33,783 nucleotides of DNA from Clostridiales bacterium (GCA_029008095.1 JAQXJB010000015.1:1-33783); one strand, 5' to 3'; positions 24,668 through 33,070 are shown, numbered from the stretch's first letter. Notes: generated by a model from the letters alone, not told the origin. Numbers and translations: made by a program.

Positions 24668-26639
24668 GCTTGCCCTGCGGAACGTGCGGCGCCAAATCAG
24701 CAATTATCTGATTTATTTTGTCACGGTGGCCCTGAGCGTCGCTCTCCTGTTCGCCGTCAACAATTTGAGCTACAGCGACCGAATCAGGCAGTTGGCGGAG
24801 CTGTCCTCGGACATGAAGTCCATGTTCAACATGGTTACGGTTCTTTCCGGTCTGGTCACGGCGCTGGTGCTCAGCTATGCCACCGGCTTCATGCTGAAGC
24901 TGCGCAAGAAGGAATTCGGCATGTACCTGACCCTTGGCATGACCCGCCGGAACATTCAGGCTCTGTTTGCCTGCGAGACATGGATGCTCTCCGGCCTTGC
25001 GCTTATCGCCGGCATGGGCGCCGGGCTTGTGATATTCCAGCTCCTTGTGGCGCTGTTTTCTTCCATCATGGAGCTTCCCTTTTCCATATCCGCTTATTCC
25101 GTAAAGGGGATCGCGCTGACCCTTGCCGTAAGCGTCGGTCTGTTTGCCCTATCCAGCCTCGCTTCGGTGAGGTATCTGAAAAAGGTAACGATATCGGATC
25201 TTCTGAAGGAGGAGGCCGCCGAAAGGAGCGAAAAGCACCCTGTTCTCTGGTGCATTTTGTCCGTGGTAACGCTGGCGGGACTTATCGGATGCCTGATTAT
25301 TACCTACCAAAATCTGATGGCGGCTTTTCATAACGAAGACGGCGTAATCCTGCTTCTTTGGCTGGCAACGGACCTTGTAATGATATTTCTGGCTCACTTC
25401 ACCCTGTCCAGAACCCTTGCCGGTATGCTGCTGCGAAGCAAACGGCTGAAGAACAGGGGCACCAACACCGTGGTTCTGAGGGGACTTTCCGGAAAGATGA
25501 CGGTAAATTCCCTGCTGATCGGCGCGCTGGCAACGCTGCTTGTGTTTGCCGTTGGCATGTCCAATGTGGCATTCTGTGAAAAGATTTTCTCAGATCTCTC
25601 CATTAAACAAGATTGCCCCTACGATGTGATGGCTATGTTTGATTTGTCTGAAGAACACGGCGTCTCCATGGAAGAGGGCATACAGATCGTGGAACAGTAC
25701 AGTCCGATCATCTCGCAGATCGACTATCAGCTATATTCAAAGGGCGAAACCACCCTTTGCAGCAGCATTATCGGATACGACCTAATGGAATGGACGGACA
25801 AATATATGCCCCTGAGCCAGTTCAATGCGCTGCTTACCGGCTGCGGCTATGAGCCGCTCACGCTAAAAGATGAATATCTGCTGTTCACCACCGTTCAGGG
25901 CATCAGCGATGTGGATTTCTCTGACAAATCGGTGACGTTGAACGGAAAAACCTATTCCTGGGCAGGAAACAGTACTTTTTACCCGGATTTTGCCCGCAGG
26001 GAGTATATGTACTTTATCATTCCCGATGAAGCGGTGGCCGGTATGCCCGTTTCGGACGTCTGCGCCGCCTACACGCTGGCAGACCATCGTCCCGACGCTA
26101 TGGCTATGCTGAAGGATCTGACCTATGTCCAGAAAACATCGGACGGTGAGGACGAACGGTGCGACTTCGCTATCCAGGAAGCATGGCGTCTGTTCCGCAA
26201 TGCCAACGCCGGAACTCTGATCATCGGCACGCTGTATGTGTCCACCGTGTTCGTCTGCATGGCGCTGGCTATTCTTTCTTTGAAAACGCTGTCCACGCTG
26301 GACGATGAGCGCAGGCGTTTTGCCGTTTTGTACCGGCTGGGTGCTGACGGGAAAACGCAGAAAGCGGCTTTGTTCAAGCAGACCGGCGCGTTCTTTCTTA
26401 TGCCCTTCGCACTGCCGCTTATTTTGACCGTCCCACTCGGAATGATCTTCGGAAAAGTCTATGAGATTTGGAACTTTGCAGGCCTGAGCGGACAAAAGGC
26501 AATGGAAACCGCCGCGCTGATCTCCCTTGTGCTCGCGGGGATATACGCGCTGTACTTCTTTATCACCTACCGCATTGCCTGTGAGCAGGTGGTATGCCTC
26601 GGTACGGAAACACGCGGAGCCGGAACCCGCGTCCAATAA
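24657..26639 (+). CDS. Bce-type FtsX-family ABC transporter permease
   Basis: This 660-residue protein starts [32 protein letters not shown], the usual BceB opening. It shows about ten membrane helices: one, then a first FtsX block (about 60-215), a central pair, a large extracellular region (about 330-530) and a C-terminal FtsX block with the final three helices. The large extracellular domain is the diagnostic trait of BceB permeases and binds the peptide-lipid target. KEFGMYLTLGMTRRNI and DERRRFAVLYRLGADGKTQKA are the cytoplasmic coupling helices. It overlaps the ATPase gene by 11 bases and is closed by a strong terminator. Confidence 0.93.
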   Translation: MFAKLALRNVRRQISNYLIYFVTVALSVALLFAVNNLSYSDRIRQLAELSSDMKSMFNMVTVLSGLVTALVLSYATGFMLKLRKKEFGMYLTLGMTRRNIQALFACETWMLSGLALIAGMGAGLVIFQLLVALFSSIMELPFSISAYSVKGIALTLAVSVGLFALSSLASVRYLKKVTISDLLKEEAAERSEKHPVLWCILSVVTLAGLIGCLIITYQNLMAAFHNEDGVILLLWLATDLVMIFLAHFTLSRTLAGMLLRSKRLKNRGTNTVVLRGLSGKMTVNSLLIGALATLLVFAVGMSNVAFCEKIFSDLSIKQDCPYDVMAMFDLSEEHGVSMEEGIQIVEQYSPIISQIDYQLYSKGETTLCSSIIGYDLMEWTDKYMPLSQFNALLTGCGYEPLTLKDEYLLFTTVQGISDVDFSDKSVTLNGKTYSWAGNSTFYPDFARREYMYFIIPDEAVAGMPVSDVCAAYTLADHRPDAMAMLKDLTYVQKTSDGEDERCDFAIQEAWRLFRNANAGTLIIGTLYVSTVFVCMALAILSLKTLSTLDDERRRFAVLYRLGADGKTQKAALFKQTGAFFLMPFALPLILTVPLGMIFGKVYEIWNFAGLSGQKAMETAALISLVLAGIYALYFFITYRIACEQVVCLGTETRGAGTRVQ

Positions 26640-26642
26640 AAC

Positions 26643-26682
26643 AAACGCAGAGCGCGTCAGCATGTCGCGCTCTGCGTTTTTT
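26643..26682 (+). terminator. intrinsic terminator after the Bce-type permease
   Basis: AAACGCAGAGCGCG (26643-26656) and CGCGCTCTGCGTTT (26666-26679) form a 14-bp stem with a nine-base loop, followed by more T residues. Confidence 0.93.
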
Positions 26683-26704
26683 ATGCCTGAAGCAGCAGAA
26701 AATC

Positions 26705-26721
26705 TATAAAATTGACACATT
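26705..26721 (+). promoter_or_regulatory. 17-bp shared upstream motif, copy 3, with promoter of the flavodoxin gene
   Basis: TATAAAATTGACACATT again, with a -10-like TAGAAT at 26762-26767 and no good -35. The motif centre is about 61 bases before the inferred transcription start and its end 68 bases before the ATG at 26789. Confidence 0.65.
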
Positions 26722-26788
26722 TCCCCGTGAAATATATCTATCAGTCAAGCGAAATATTTGGTAGAATACTTATAAAGGAGATTTTGAT

Positions 26789-27301
26789 ATGAAACCAAGT
26801 ATGATCGTATATACATCGAACACAGGCCACACCAAAGAATACGCCATGCTGCTCGGCAAAAGGACCGGTCTCCCGGTGTATTCCCTTGAGGAAGCCATGC
26901 GAAATCCCTCTTCGTCCGACACCATCATTTATTTGGGCTGGCTCATGGCCGGAAAGGTTCAGGGGTATGCAAAAGCCGCCAGACGCTTCCATGTGGCGGC
27001 CGTCTGCGGAGTGGGCATGGGAGCTACCGGCTCCCAGCTTCAGGATCTGCGCAAAGTCAATGCGCTGCCCCCAGCCATGCCGGTTTTCACACTGCAGGGC
27101 GGCTTTGACATAACACGCCTGAGGGGTGTCTATAAGCTGATGATGACAGTCATGGCCAAGACCGTCGGAAAGGGGCTGGCAAAGAAGGAGAACCGAAGTC
27201 CCGGCGAAGATGAAATGCTTGATATGCTCCTCCACGGCGGCAGCCGTGTCAGCGAAGAAAATCTGGCGGCGATTCTGGAATGGTATAAAAACGCACAGTG
27301 A
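26789..27301 (+). CDS. flavodoxin-domain protein
   Basis: This 170-residue protein begins MIVYTSNTGHTKEYAMLL after a short leader, the phosphate-binding loop TxNTGHT of FMN-binding flavodoxins. DTIIYLGWLMAGKVQGYAKAARR at about 44-66 and VAAVCGVGMGATGSQ give the remaining Rossmann-like strands. The C-terminal 50 residues are helical (KLMMTVMAKTVGKGLAKKEN...). It is likely a small FMN-dependent electron carrier or a protoporphyrinogen-oxidase-like flavodoxin relative; the substrate is unknown. GGAG lies nine bases before the ATG. It shares the 17-bp upstream motif with the two-component operon that itself ends in a flavodoxin-fold enzyme. Confidence 0.87.
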   Translation: MKPSMIVYTSNTGHTKEYAMLLGKRTGLPVYSLEEAMRNPSSSDTIIYLGWLMAGKVQGYAKAARRFHVAAVCGVGMGATGSQLQDLRKVNALPPAMPVFTLQGGFDITRLRGVYKLMMTVMAKTVGKGLAKKENRSPGEDEMLDMLLHGGSRVSEENLAAILEWYKNAQ

Positions 27302-27390
27302 CCCCTGGAGTGGCTGACCTATGTACTCTTTTCCGGCTCAATGGAGTTTGACGGCGAAGCCGGAGCAGTAAAACCAGAGCCACAGCAAAA

Positions 27391-27406
27391 GTGAATAATT
27401 ATTCAC
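27391..27406. promoter_or_regulatory. 16-bp perfect palindrome resembling an ArgR/AhrC box
   Basis: GTGAATAATTATTCAC, a perfect palindrome 55 bases before the HD-GYP start, fits the consensus TGAAT-N4-ATTCA of arginine repressor operators. Whether this genome has ArgR and uses the site cannot be seen here. Confidence 0.45.
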
Positions 27407-27461
27407 GCTCGTCATAGCACATCGGCAAAGAAATTCCCATGAAAGGACAGGTGGAAGAAGC

Positions 27462-28793
27462 ATGTTCGTTTTCCCCTTTGAACACTGCAAGCTGCAAATA
27501 GGGTGCCTTTTGGTCATCCTTTACCTTGCTTTTATCTATGACAGGGAGCGCAGGCGCTTTCATCTTTCCGGCCGGACGCTTTATGATGTTTTGTTGTGGG
27601 CCGGGGTCGCCTGTCTGCTGCTGGACGGGATCACGGCATATTCGGTCAATCATCAGCACCTTATCAATCCCACAGTCAATTTGGTTCTGCACGGTTTGTT
27701 TTTAATCAGCATTGATGCCCTGCTTTTCCTCCTGCTTCTCTACATGCTGGATGCTACCAAAGGGCTTCCTTCGTCGTGGGGCAAGAGACTGCTTTTAGCC
27801 GTGCCCTTTCTGGTTAATGTTCTTATAGTGGCGCTTAACCTCAATTCTCTGGAATATCGTCAGGGAAAAACCTCCTATTATTCAATGGGTACTTCCGTTT
27901 ATACCTGCTTTGCAATGGCGGCGCTCTACATTTTGTTGACCATTGCTCACGTCTTCCGGCGCTGGAATTCAATCGAGAGCCACAAAAGGGTCAATATAAT
28001 CACCAGCCTTCTGGTGGTGGCAGGTATTACCGTATACCAGATGTTGGTTCCGGATTCTCTGGTATCCAGTATCGGAACAACAATGCTTCTGCTGGGCGCA
28101 TATGTGAACCAGGAAAATCCGGACATGAAGGAACTGACCCGGTATCACGATGAAATGGTCACGGGCTTTGCCACGTTGATTGAAAACCGGGACAGCAATA
28201 CCGGCGGGCATGTAAAGCGCACGACCCAATATGTCAAGCTGCTTGCGGAGGAATTGAACCGGCGCGGATTTTATTCTGAAATTCTGACGAAGGATTATCT
28301 GGAAAATCTGTTAAAAGCGGCGCCAATGCACGATATTGGAAAAATCGCGGTTCCCGACGCTATTCTTCAAAAGCCCGGGAAGCTTACGCCGGAAGAATTT
28401 GAGCTTATGAAGCTCCACACTTCAAAGGGTGGAGAAATCATACAGGAGAGCTTTGGCCGCATGGGCAATGAGCAGTATCTGGAAATTGCTTCCCAGATTG
28501 CCCGGTATCATCACGAAAAATGGAACGGCAAGGGCTATCCCGAGGGACTGCACAGAAAGGAAATACCGCTCTGCGCCAGGATCATGGCTATCGCGGATGT
28601 GTTCGACGCCGTTTCCGAGGATAGGTGCTATCGCGCGGCGCTGCCGCTGGAAACATGCTTTGAAATTATCCAGGAAGGCAGCGGACAGGATTTTGACCCC
28701 ATCCTTGCGGAAATCTTTCTGGATTTGCGCCATGAAGTGCAGCAAGTGAAGGAAGGCTGCGTGCCGGACGAGCATAAACGCCGCGATATCTAA
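27462..28793 (+). CDS. HD-GYP domain protein with multi-helix membrane sensor
   Basis: This 443-residue protein couples six to seven membrane helices (1-225) to a C-terminal HD-GYP domain. HD-GYP enzymes hydrolyse cyclic di-GMP or related dinucleotides. Key motifs are NTGGHVKRT, MHDIGKIAVPDAIL (metal-binding HD and the GK..PD pattern), KLHTSKGGEII, YHHEKWNGKGYP (the GYP loop) and IADVFDAVSEDRCYR. The membrane part matches that of the kinase at 15866: LLDGITAYSVNH versus IFDGVTVYTVNH, RRWNSIESHKR versus ANWNKIQKKEK, and NQENPD versus ILENPD. So one sensor type feeds two outputs. The ATG at 27462 follows AGGTGGAAG. It has no downstream partner. Confidence 0.92.
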   Translation: MFVFPFEHCKLQIGCLLVILYLAFIYDRERRRFHLSGRTLYDVLLWAGVACLLLDGITAYSVNHQHLINPTVNLVLHGLFLISIDALLFLLLLYMLDATKGLPSSWGKRLLLAVPFLVNVLIVALNLNSLEYRQGKTSYYSMGTSVYTCFAMAALYILLTIAHVFRRWNSIESHKRVNIITSLLVVAGITVYQMLVPDSLVSSIGTTMLLLGAYVNQENPDMKELTRYHDEMVTGFATLIENRDSNTGGHVKRTTQYVKLLAEELNRRGFYSEILTKDYLENLLKAAPMHDIGKIAVPDAILQKPGKLTPEEFELMKLHTSKGGEIIQESFGRMGNEQYLEIASQIARYHHEKWNGKGYPEGLHRKEIPLCARIMAIADVFDAVSEDRCYRAALPLETCFEIIQEGSGQDFDPILAEIFLDLRHEVQQVKEGCVPDEHKRRDI

Positions 28794-28795
28794 CC

Positions 28796-28936
28796 TCTCC
28801 GCGGTCAGAATGAAATGACTTTCCGTTTTATGATAAGCGGCGAGCGAACGTTGAACCTAAACTTTATCATTATGAGCTTGCGAAGAATCTCCCGCACCAT
28901 TGGTGATAGGCCTTTACGGAAAAGGGTTTTTTGACA
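28796..28936 (+). repeat. dispersed palindromic intergenic repeat, copy 3 (degenerate)
   Basis: The right part, from TTATCATTATGAG through GCGAAGAATCTCC, GGTGATAGGC and CTTTACGGAAAA to TTTTTTGACA, matches copies 1 and 2. The left part (TCAGAATGAAATGAC) is eroded and the inner arms are missing bases. Confidence 0.65.
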
Positions 28937-28942
28937 TACCGA

Positions 28943-28978
28943 CACCCCTGGAATCTGTGGGATTCCAGGGGTGCTTTC
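28943..28978 (+). terminator. intrinsic terminator downstream of the HD-GYP gene
   Basis: CACCCCTGGAATC (28943-28955) and GATTCCAGGGGTG (28961-28973) form a perfect 13-bp stem around five bases, followed by CTTTCT. Bases 28979-29093 show no gene or clear signal. Confidence 0.75.
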
Positions 28979-29093
28979 TACCGCGGCGGCAGCATATTAC
29001 GAACGCATTTTACCCGATCAACGTCCGGTATTCAAGGGTGCGCGCTGTGTATATTTATTTATATTTTTCTGTATATTCATTTGTTTTTGTGCA

Positions 29094-29137
29094 TAGAAAA
29101 GCTCCCGCAGACATTCATATAATGTCTGCGGGAGCTT
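29094..29137 (-). terminator. intrinsic terminator of the first solute-binding protein gene
   Basis: AAGCTCCCGCAGACATT (29099-29115) and its complement (29121-29137) form a perfect 17-bp stem. On the - strand it is followed by TTTTCT, 40 bases after the stop of the gene at 29177. Confidence 0.92.
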
Positions 29138-29176
29138 ATGTTTAAGCTTTATTCAGAGTATCAGTCCGCTTATAAA

Positions 29177-30910
29177 TCAGGCGATATAAGCTTCGTAAGC
29201 TTCCTGAACAACGGCGAGGCACTTATCGAGGCCGAGGCTGTAGAGGTTAGCAACGTAAGAATCCCAATCAGAGAGGGGCTTGGAGCCATCAATGAAGGCA
29301 AAGTAGTTCTCGCTGATATAGGTTACGATATCGCTGGAGTACAGCTTAAGTTCCTCATTCTGCTCATCGGTGTAGCTTACGCCGGTGGGGAAATCGTACT
29401 CTCCGCCGTAGTCCTTAACTTCCCAGGTATCGAACATCTGGAGGAAGATCTCGCCGCCGGGATATGCGTACATCTTCTTGTGCATGTTCAGGCAGGGCTG
29501 ACGGAGACCGTCATTGGTGTAAAGAACCATGACCCAAGCGGTGCCGAGGCCATTGGGATTGTTCAGAACGAAGTCGCTGAGCTGCTTCTCGCCGTTTTCG
29601 TCAACATTGTAGATAAGGCCTTCAATGCCCCAGTTGTCGATTTCGGCGCCCTCGGGACTCCACTTCCAGTCGAGCCAGGTGCAGACCAGAGGAATGTTCT
29701 CGCAGGTAGCGCTTACGCAGGCAGAGCCAATGTGGAAGTTGCTCTTCTTCTGGCCGTACTGGAGGATCTGATTCTCAGTCTTCTTGATTCTGGGAGTGGG
29801 CATCCACTTGGTGTCGGGGTCAGTGCTGGTAGACTCCCAGGAAGCAACCTCGGAGGGAGTGAAGATGACGCAGCCCAGCTCACCGGTGGTGATGGGGTTG
29901 GACATCTGGGTGTTGTCGGCGTAAGAAGCGTAGTTGGGGTCGATGAGGCCCTCGGCGTACCAGGTGCTGATCATGGTAGCAAGATCTTTGTCGTCCTCAG
30001 TGGTGAGGGTGTACTGCACCTCGCCGTCAATGACCTTGGCAGCAGGCATACCATAGGGGCTGACAAGAGCGGCAGTGTTGTAGCCGGAAAAGCTGTAACC
30101 TGCGGTCAGCTCGAGGGTCTGGTAAATGGCGAGAGGCCACTGAACGCCGTTGTTCTTAAAGGCGGTGAGAACATCATGCCACTGGTCGAAGGTCTTGACG
30201 TCAGCAGCAGCGCCGAGGTTCAGGTCATCCATGATATCCTGGCGGAGCATGTAACCGGAACCGGGAGCGGGATCAACAAGCATACCATACATGGTAGGCC
30301 AGGTGGTATCATCCAGGCGGCCATACTTGAGGACGTCAATGTCGTTGCGAGCCCAAAGCTCATAGAGGTAGTTGGGCATATACTCTCTGTAATCATAGAA
30401 GTTGATGAACCAGCCGTCATCGATCATGGAACGGGGCTCGCCGGTATAGAAGTAGTTTGCCTGATCCATGATGTCGCGGAGGTCGTCAGCAGCCAGAAGA
30501 ACGGAGAAGTTCTGGGATCTGCTCTCAGAGGAAACAGCCTCGTACTCGATATGCACGCCGGTGAGTTCCTCAATGTTGGCGAGAGTCTCAAGCTCCTTCA
30601 GACCGCCATCGGGAATGTACTGGGGAGTCCAGCAGGTGGTCCAATAGGTGAATATCTCGTCGGTGGTGCTCAGGGGAAGCTCGTAGCTATAGGGGGCGTC
30701 GGTGTAACCGTCCTCATTAAACTCGAACTTACCGTAAGCCATGTGGTAGGGGGAATCCTCGTCCTCGCCGACATCAGGGGTTGCCGTATTGCCGCTGTTG
30801 CCGGGGTTGGTAGTAGAAGGATCGTTTGTATTGGTATCTGTGGAAGAGCAGCCAGCGAACATAGCTACGACAAATACCAGAGCAAGAATAAGCGCCAAAC
30901 TTTTCTTCAT
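29177..30910 (-). CDS. extracellular solute-binding lipoprotein (ABC sugar/oligosaccharide type), paralog 1
   Basis: This 577-residue protein has a lipoprotein signal (MKKSLALILALVFVVAMFAGC; lipobox FAGC), a Thr/Asn/Ser-rich tether, and a large periplasmic-binding-protein fold of the LplA/family-1 type. The domain contains LTGVHIEYEAVSSE, LAADDLRDIMDQA, DPAPGSGYMLRQDIMDDL, TFDQWHDVLTAFKNNG and a Trp-rich C-lobe (VCTWLDWKWSPEG). It should bind a carbohydrate or similar solute outside the cell for an ABC importer. No permease or ATPase gene is in the window. I start at the ATG 30910 with AAAGGAG upstream, not the longer frame at 30949. It has its own promoter and terminator. The base composition suggests high expression. 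Confidence 0.9.
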   Translation of the reverse strand: MKKSLALILALVFVVAMFAGCSSTDTNTNDPSTTNPGNSGNTATPDVGEDEDSPYHMAYGKFEFNEDGYTDAPYSYELPLSTTDEIFTYWTTCWTPQYIPDGGLKELETLANIEELTGVHIEYEAVSSESRSQNFSVLLAADDLRDIMDQANYFYTGEPRSMIDDGWFINFYDYREYMPNYLYELWARNDIDVLKYGRLDDTTWPTMYGMLVDPAPGSGYMLRQDIMDDLNLGAAADVKTFDQWHDVLTAFKNNGVQWPLAIYQTLELTAGYSFSGYNTAALVSPYGMPAAKVIDGEVQYTLTTEDDKDLATMISTWYAEGLIDPNYASYADNTQMSNPITTGELGCVIFTPSEVASWESTSTDPDTKWMPTPRIKKTENQILQYGQKKSNFHIGSACVSATCENIPLVCTWLDWKWSPEGAEIDNWGIEGLIYNVDENGEKQLSDFVLNNPNGLGTAWVMVLYTNDGLRQPCLNMHKKMYAYPGGEIFLQMFDTWEVKDYGGEYDFPTGVSYTDEQNEELKLYSSDIVTYISENYFAFIDGSKPLSDWDSYVANLYSLGLDKCLAVVQEAYEAYIA

Positions 30911-30993
30911 GGTAAATATTACTCCTTTCAAAAAATTGCCTTTTGTCATTTTCTACACATGCATGTTACCTTTACGGCCTGAGTAACAGTCTC

Positions 30994-31022
30994 AATATAA
31001 ATGATTATTAAGTGAATGTCAA
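30994..31022 (-). promoter_or_regulatory. strong promoter of solute-binding protein paralog 1
   Basis: On the - strand TTGACA (31017-31022), 17 bases, TATATT (30994-30999), about 75 bases before the ATG. Bases 31023-31230 are AT-rich and show no gene. Confidence 0.88.
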
Positions 31023-31230
31023 TATTTTAAAATTAAATTTTCGACATGAAACTTATGTATTTTTGATATTTAGTGCAGTCTGCACAGCATCATTTTACAT
31101 TAAGCCCAATCTTTTCAACGTTTTTCACAGTCAGTTCTTCAACGCGCCAAATCATATATTTATTATGGATTAAATTTGTAATGTTGTTTATCTAACATTT
31201 TCATATATCTTCTGCCTTTTATACCGCGGC

Positions 31231-31266
31231 AAAAAAGGACCGCCCTCCGGAAACCCGGAGGGCGGT
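31231..31266 (-). terminator. intrinsic terminator of solute-binding protein paralog 2
   Basis: ACCGCCCTCCGG (31239-31250) and CCGGAGGGCGGT (31255-31266) form a 12-bp stem; on the - strand CCTTTTTT follows. The same stem and loop recur at 33490-33517. Confidence 0.93.
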
Positions 31267-31324
31267 AACTGACGCTTTTATAATGCAATACAATAGATAT
31301 CTTACAGCATCAACAAATATTCAA

Positions 31325-33070
31325 TTAAGCAATGTATGCTTCGTAAGCTTCCTGGACGATTTCTCTGCACTTATCGATACCAAGATTCTCGAGCTGGGCA
31401 ACATAGGAATCCCACTCACTGATAGGCTTGGAACCATCGATGAAGGCATAATAGTTCTCGCCGATGTAGGTTATAATATCGTTGGAATACTTGTTGAGTT
31501 CCTCAGACTGATCATCGGTATAGGTAACACCGGTGGGGAAGTCATACTCGCCGCCGTAGTTATCGACAGTCCAGGTATCAAACATCTGAAGGAATATCTC
31601 GCCGCCGGGATATGCGTACATTCTTCTGTGCATATTCATGCAGGGCTGACGGAGACCGTCGCAGGTATAAAGAACCATGACCCATGCTGCGCCGAGACCA
31701 TCGGGATTGTTCAGAACGAAGTCAGAGAGCTGCTTTTCGCCATTCTCATTGACAACGTAGGTGAGACCTTCAACGCCCCAGTTATCGACTTCGATACCAT
31801 AGGGACTCCACTTCCAGTCGAGCCAGGTGCAGACCAGAGGAATGTTCTCGCAATTAGCGCTGACGCAGGCAGAACCCATGTGGAAGTTGCTCTGCTTCTG
31901 GCCGTACTGGAGGATCTGATCCTCAGTCTTCTTGATTCTGGGAGTGGGCATGAACTTGGCGTCAGGGTCAGAACAGGTAGCTTCCCAAGCTGCAACCTCG
32001 GAGGGGTTGAAGATGATGCAGCCCAGCTCGCCGGTGGTGATGGAGTTGGACATCTGAGTGTTGTCGCCGTTAGAGGTGTAGTTGGGGTCAATGAGGCCCT
32101 CTTTGTACCACTGGTTGATCATGGTAACGAGGTCTCTGTCATCCTGAGTGGTAAGAGAATACTGAACCTTGCCGTCAATGACCTTTGCGGCGGGAAGAGC
32201 AGTCTCGCTTACAAGAGCGGCTGTATTGTAGCCGGAGAAGCTGGAACCTGCGGTCAGCTCAACGGTCTTATAAAGAGCCAGAGGCCACTTTACGCCATTA
32301 TTCTTGAACGCAGTAAGAACATCGTGCCACTGATCGAAAGTCTTTACATCAGCAGCCGCGCCAAGGTTCAGGTCATCCATGATATCCTGACGGAGCATAT
32401 AACCGGAACCGGGAGCGGGATCGATGAGCAGTCCGTACATAGCAGGCCAAGTGGTATCATCCAAACGGCCATATTTGAGAACGTCGATATCGTGGCGATC
32501 CCAGAGGTTGAACAGATAGTTGGGCATATACTCTCTGTAATCGTAGAAGTTGATAACCCAACCGTCATCAATGATGGAACGGGGAGAACCGGTGTAGAAG
32601 TATATAGCCTGATCCATGATATCGCGGAGATCATCTGCAGCCAGAAGAACGGCGAAGTTCTGAGCTCTGTTCTCAGCAGATACTGCTTCATACTCGATAT
32701 GTACGCCGGTAAGTTCTTCGATGTTTGCGAGAGTTTCCAGTTCCTGAAGGCCACCTTCGGGAATGTGCTGGGGAGTCCAGCAGGTAGTCCAATAGGTGAA
32801 CACCTCATCGGTGGTGCTGAGAGGAAGCGTGTATTCGAAAGCTTCATCAACATAACCGTCGGCATTAAATTCAAACTTGCCGTAGGCCATGTGATAGGGG
32901 CCTTCATCTACAGGCTCGGTGTCGGTATCGCCGGTGTTAGAATCGGAAGTATTAACGCTTCCGGGAGTGGGAGACGGCTTATTGTCGTCAACCTTGTTGG
33001 CAGGAGCACATCCTGCCAACATGGCCACTACAAGAACCAATGCCAGAATGAGCGCCAAACTCTTTTTCAT
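31325..33070 (-). CDS. extracellular solute-binding lipoprotein (ABC sugar/oligosaccharide type), paralog 2
   Basis: This 581-residue protein is a close paralog of the gene at 29177: the two align end to end without large gaps and most residues are identical. The lipoprotein signal is MKKSLALILALVLVVAMLAGC (lipobox LAGC), then a tether rich in Asn, Pro, Ser, Thr and Asp, and the binding domain with LTGVHIEYEAVSAENR, DPAPGSGYMLRQDIMDDL and MYAYPGGEIFLQMFDTW. Differences cluster in a few patches (for example TALPAAKVIDGKVQY versus YGMPAAKVIDGEVQY), hinting at related but distinct ligands. The ATG at 33070 has AAAGGAG eight bases ahead. It has its own promoter and terminator, so the copies are separate transcription units. 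Confidence 0.9.
   Translation of the reverse strand: MKKSLALILALVLVVAMLAGCAPANKVDDNKPSPTPGSVNTSDSNTGDTDTEPVDEGPYHMAYGKFEFNADGYVDEAFEYTLPLSTTDEVFTYWTTCWTPQHIPEGGLQELETLANIEELTGVHIEYEAVSAENRAQNFAVLLAADDLRDIMDQAIYFYTGSPRSIIDDGWVINFYDYREYMPNYLFNLWDRHDIDVLKYGRLDDTTWPAMYGLLIDPAPGSGYMLRQDIMDDLNLGAAADVKTFDQWHDVLTAFKNNGVKWPLALYKTVELTAGSSFSGYNTAALVSETALPAAKVIDGKVQYSLTTQDDRDLVTMINQWYKEGLIDPNYTSNGDNTQMSNSITTGELGCIIFNPSEVAAWEATCSDPDAKFMPTPRIKKTEDQILQYGQKQSNFHMGSACVSANCENIPLVCTWLDWKWSPYGIEVDNWGVEGLTYVVNENGEKQLSDFVLNNPDGLGAAWVMVLYTCDGLRQPCMNMHRRMYAYPGGEIFLQMFDTWTVDNYGGEYDFPTGVTYTDDQSEELNKYSNDIITYIGENYYAFIDGSKPISEWDSYVAQLENLGIDKCREIVQEAYEAYIA

Noticed and set aside
27341-27394. Short 17-codon frame between the flavodoxin and HD-GYP genes
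   Set aside because: Too short, no ribosome binding site and no recognisable features.
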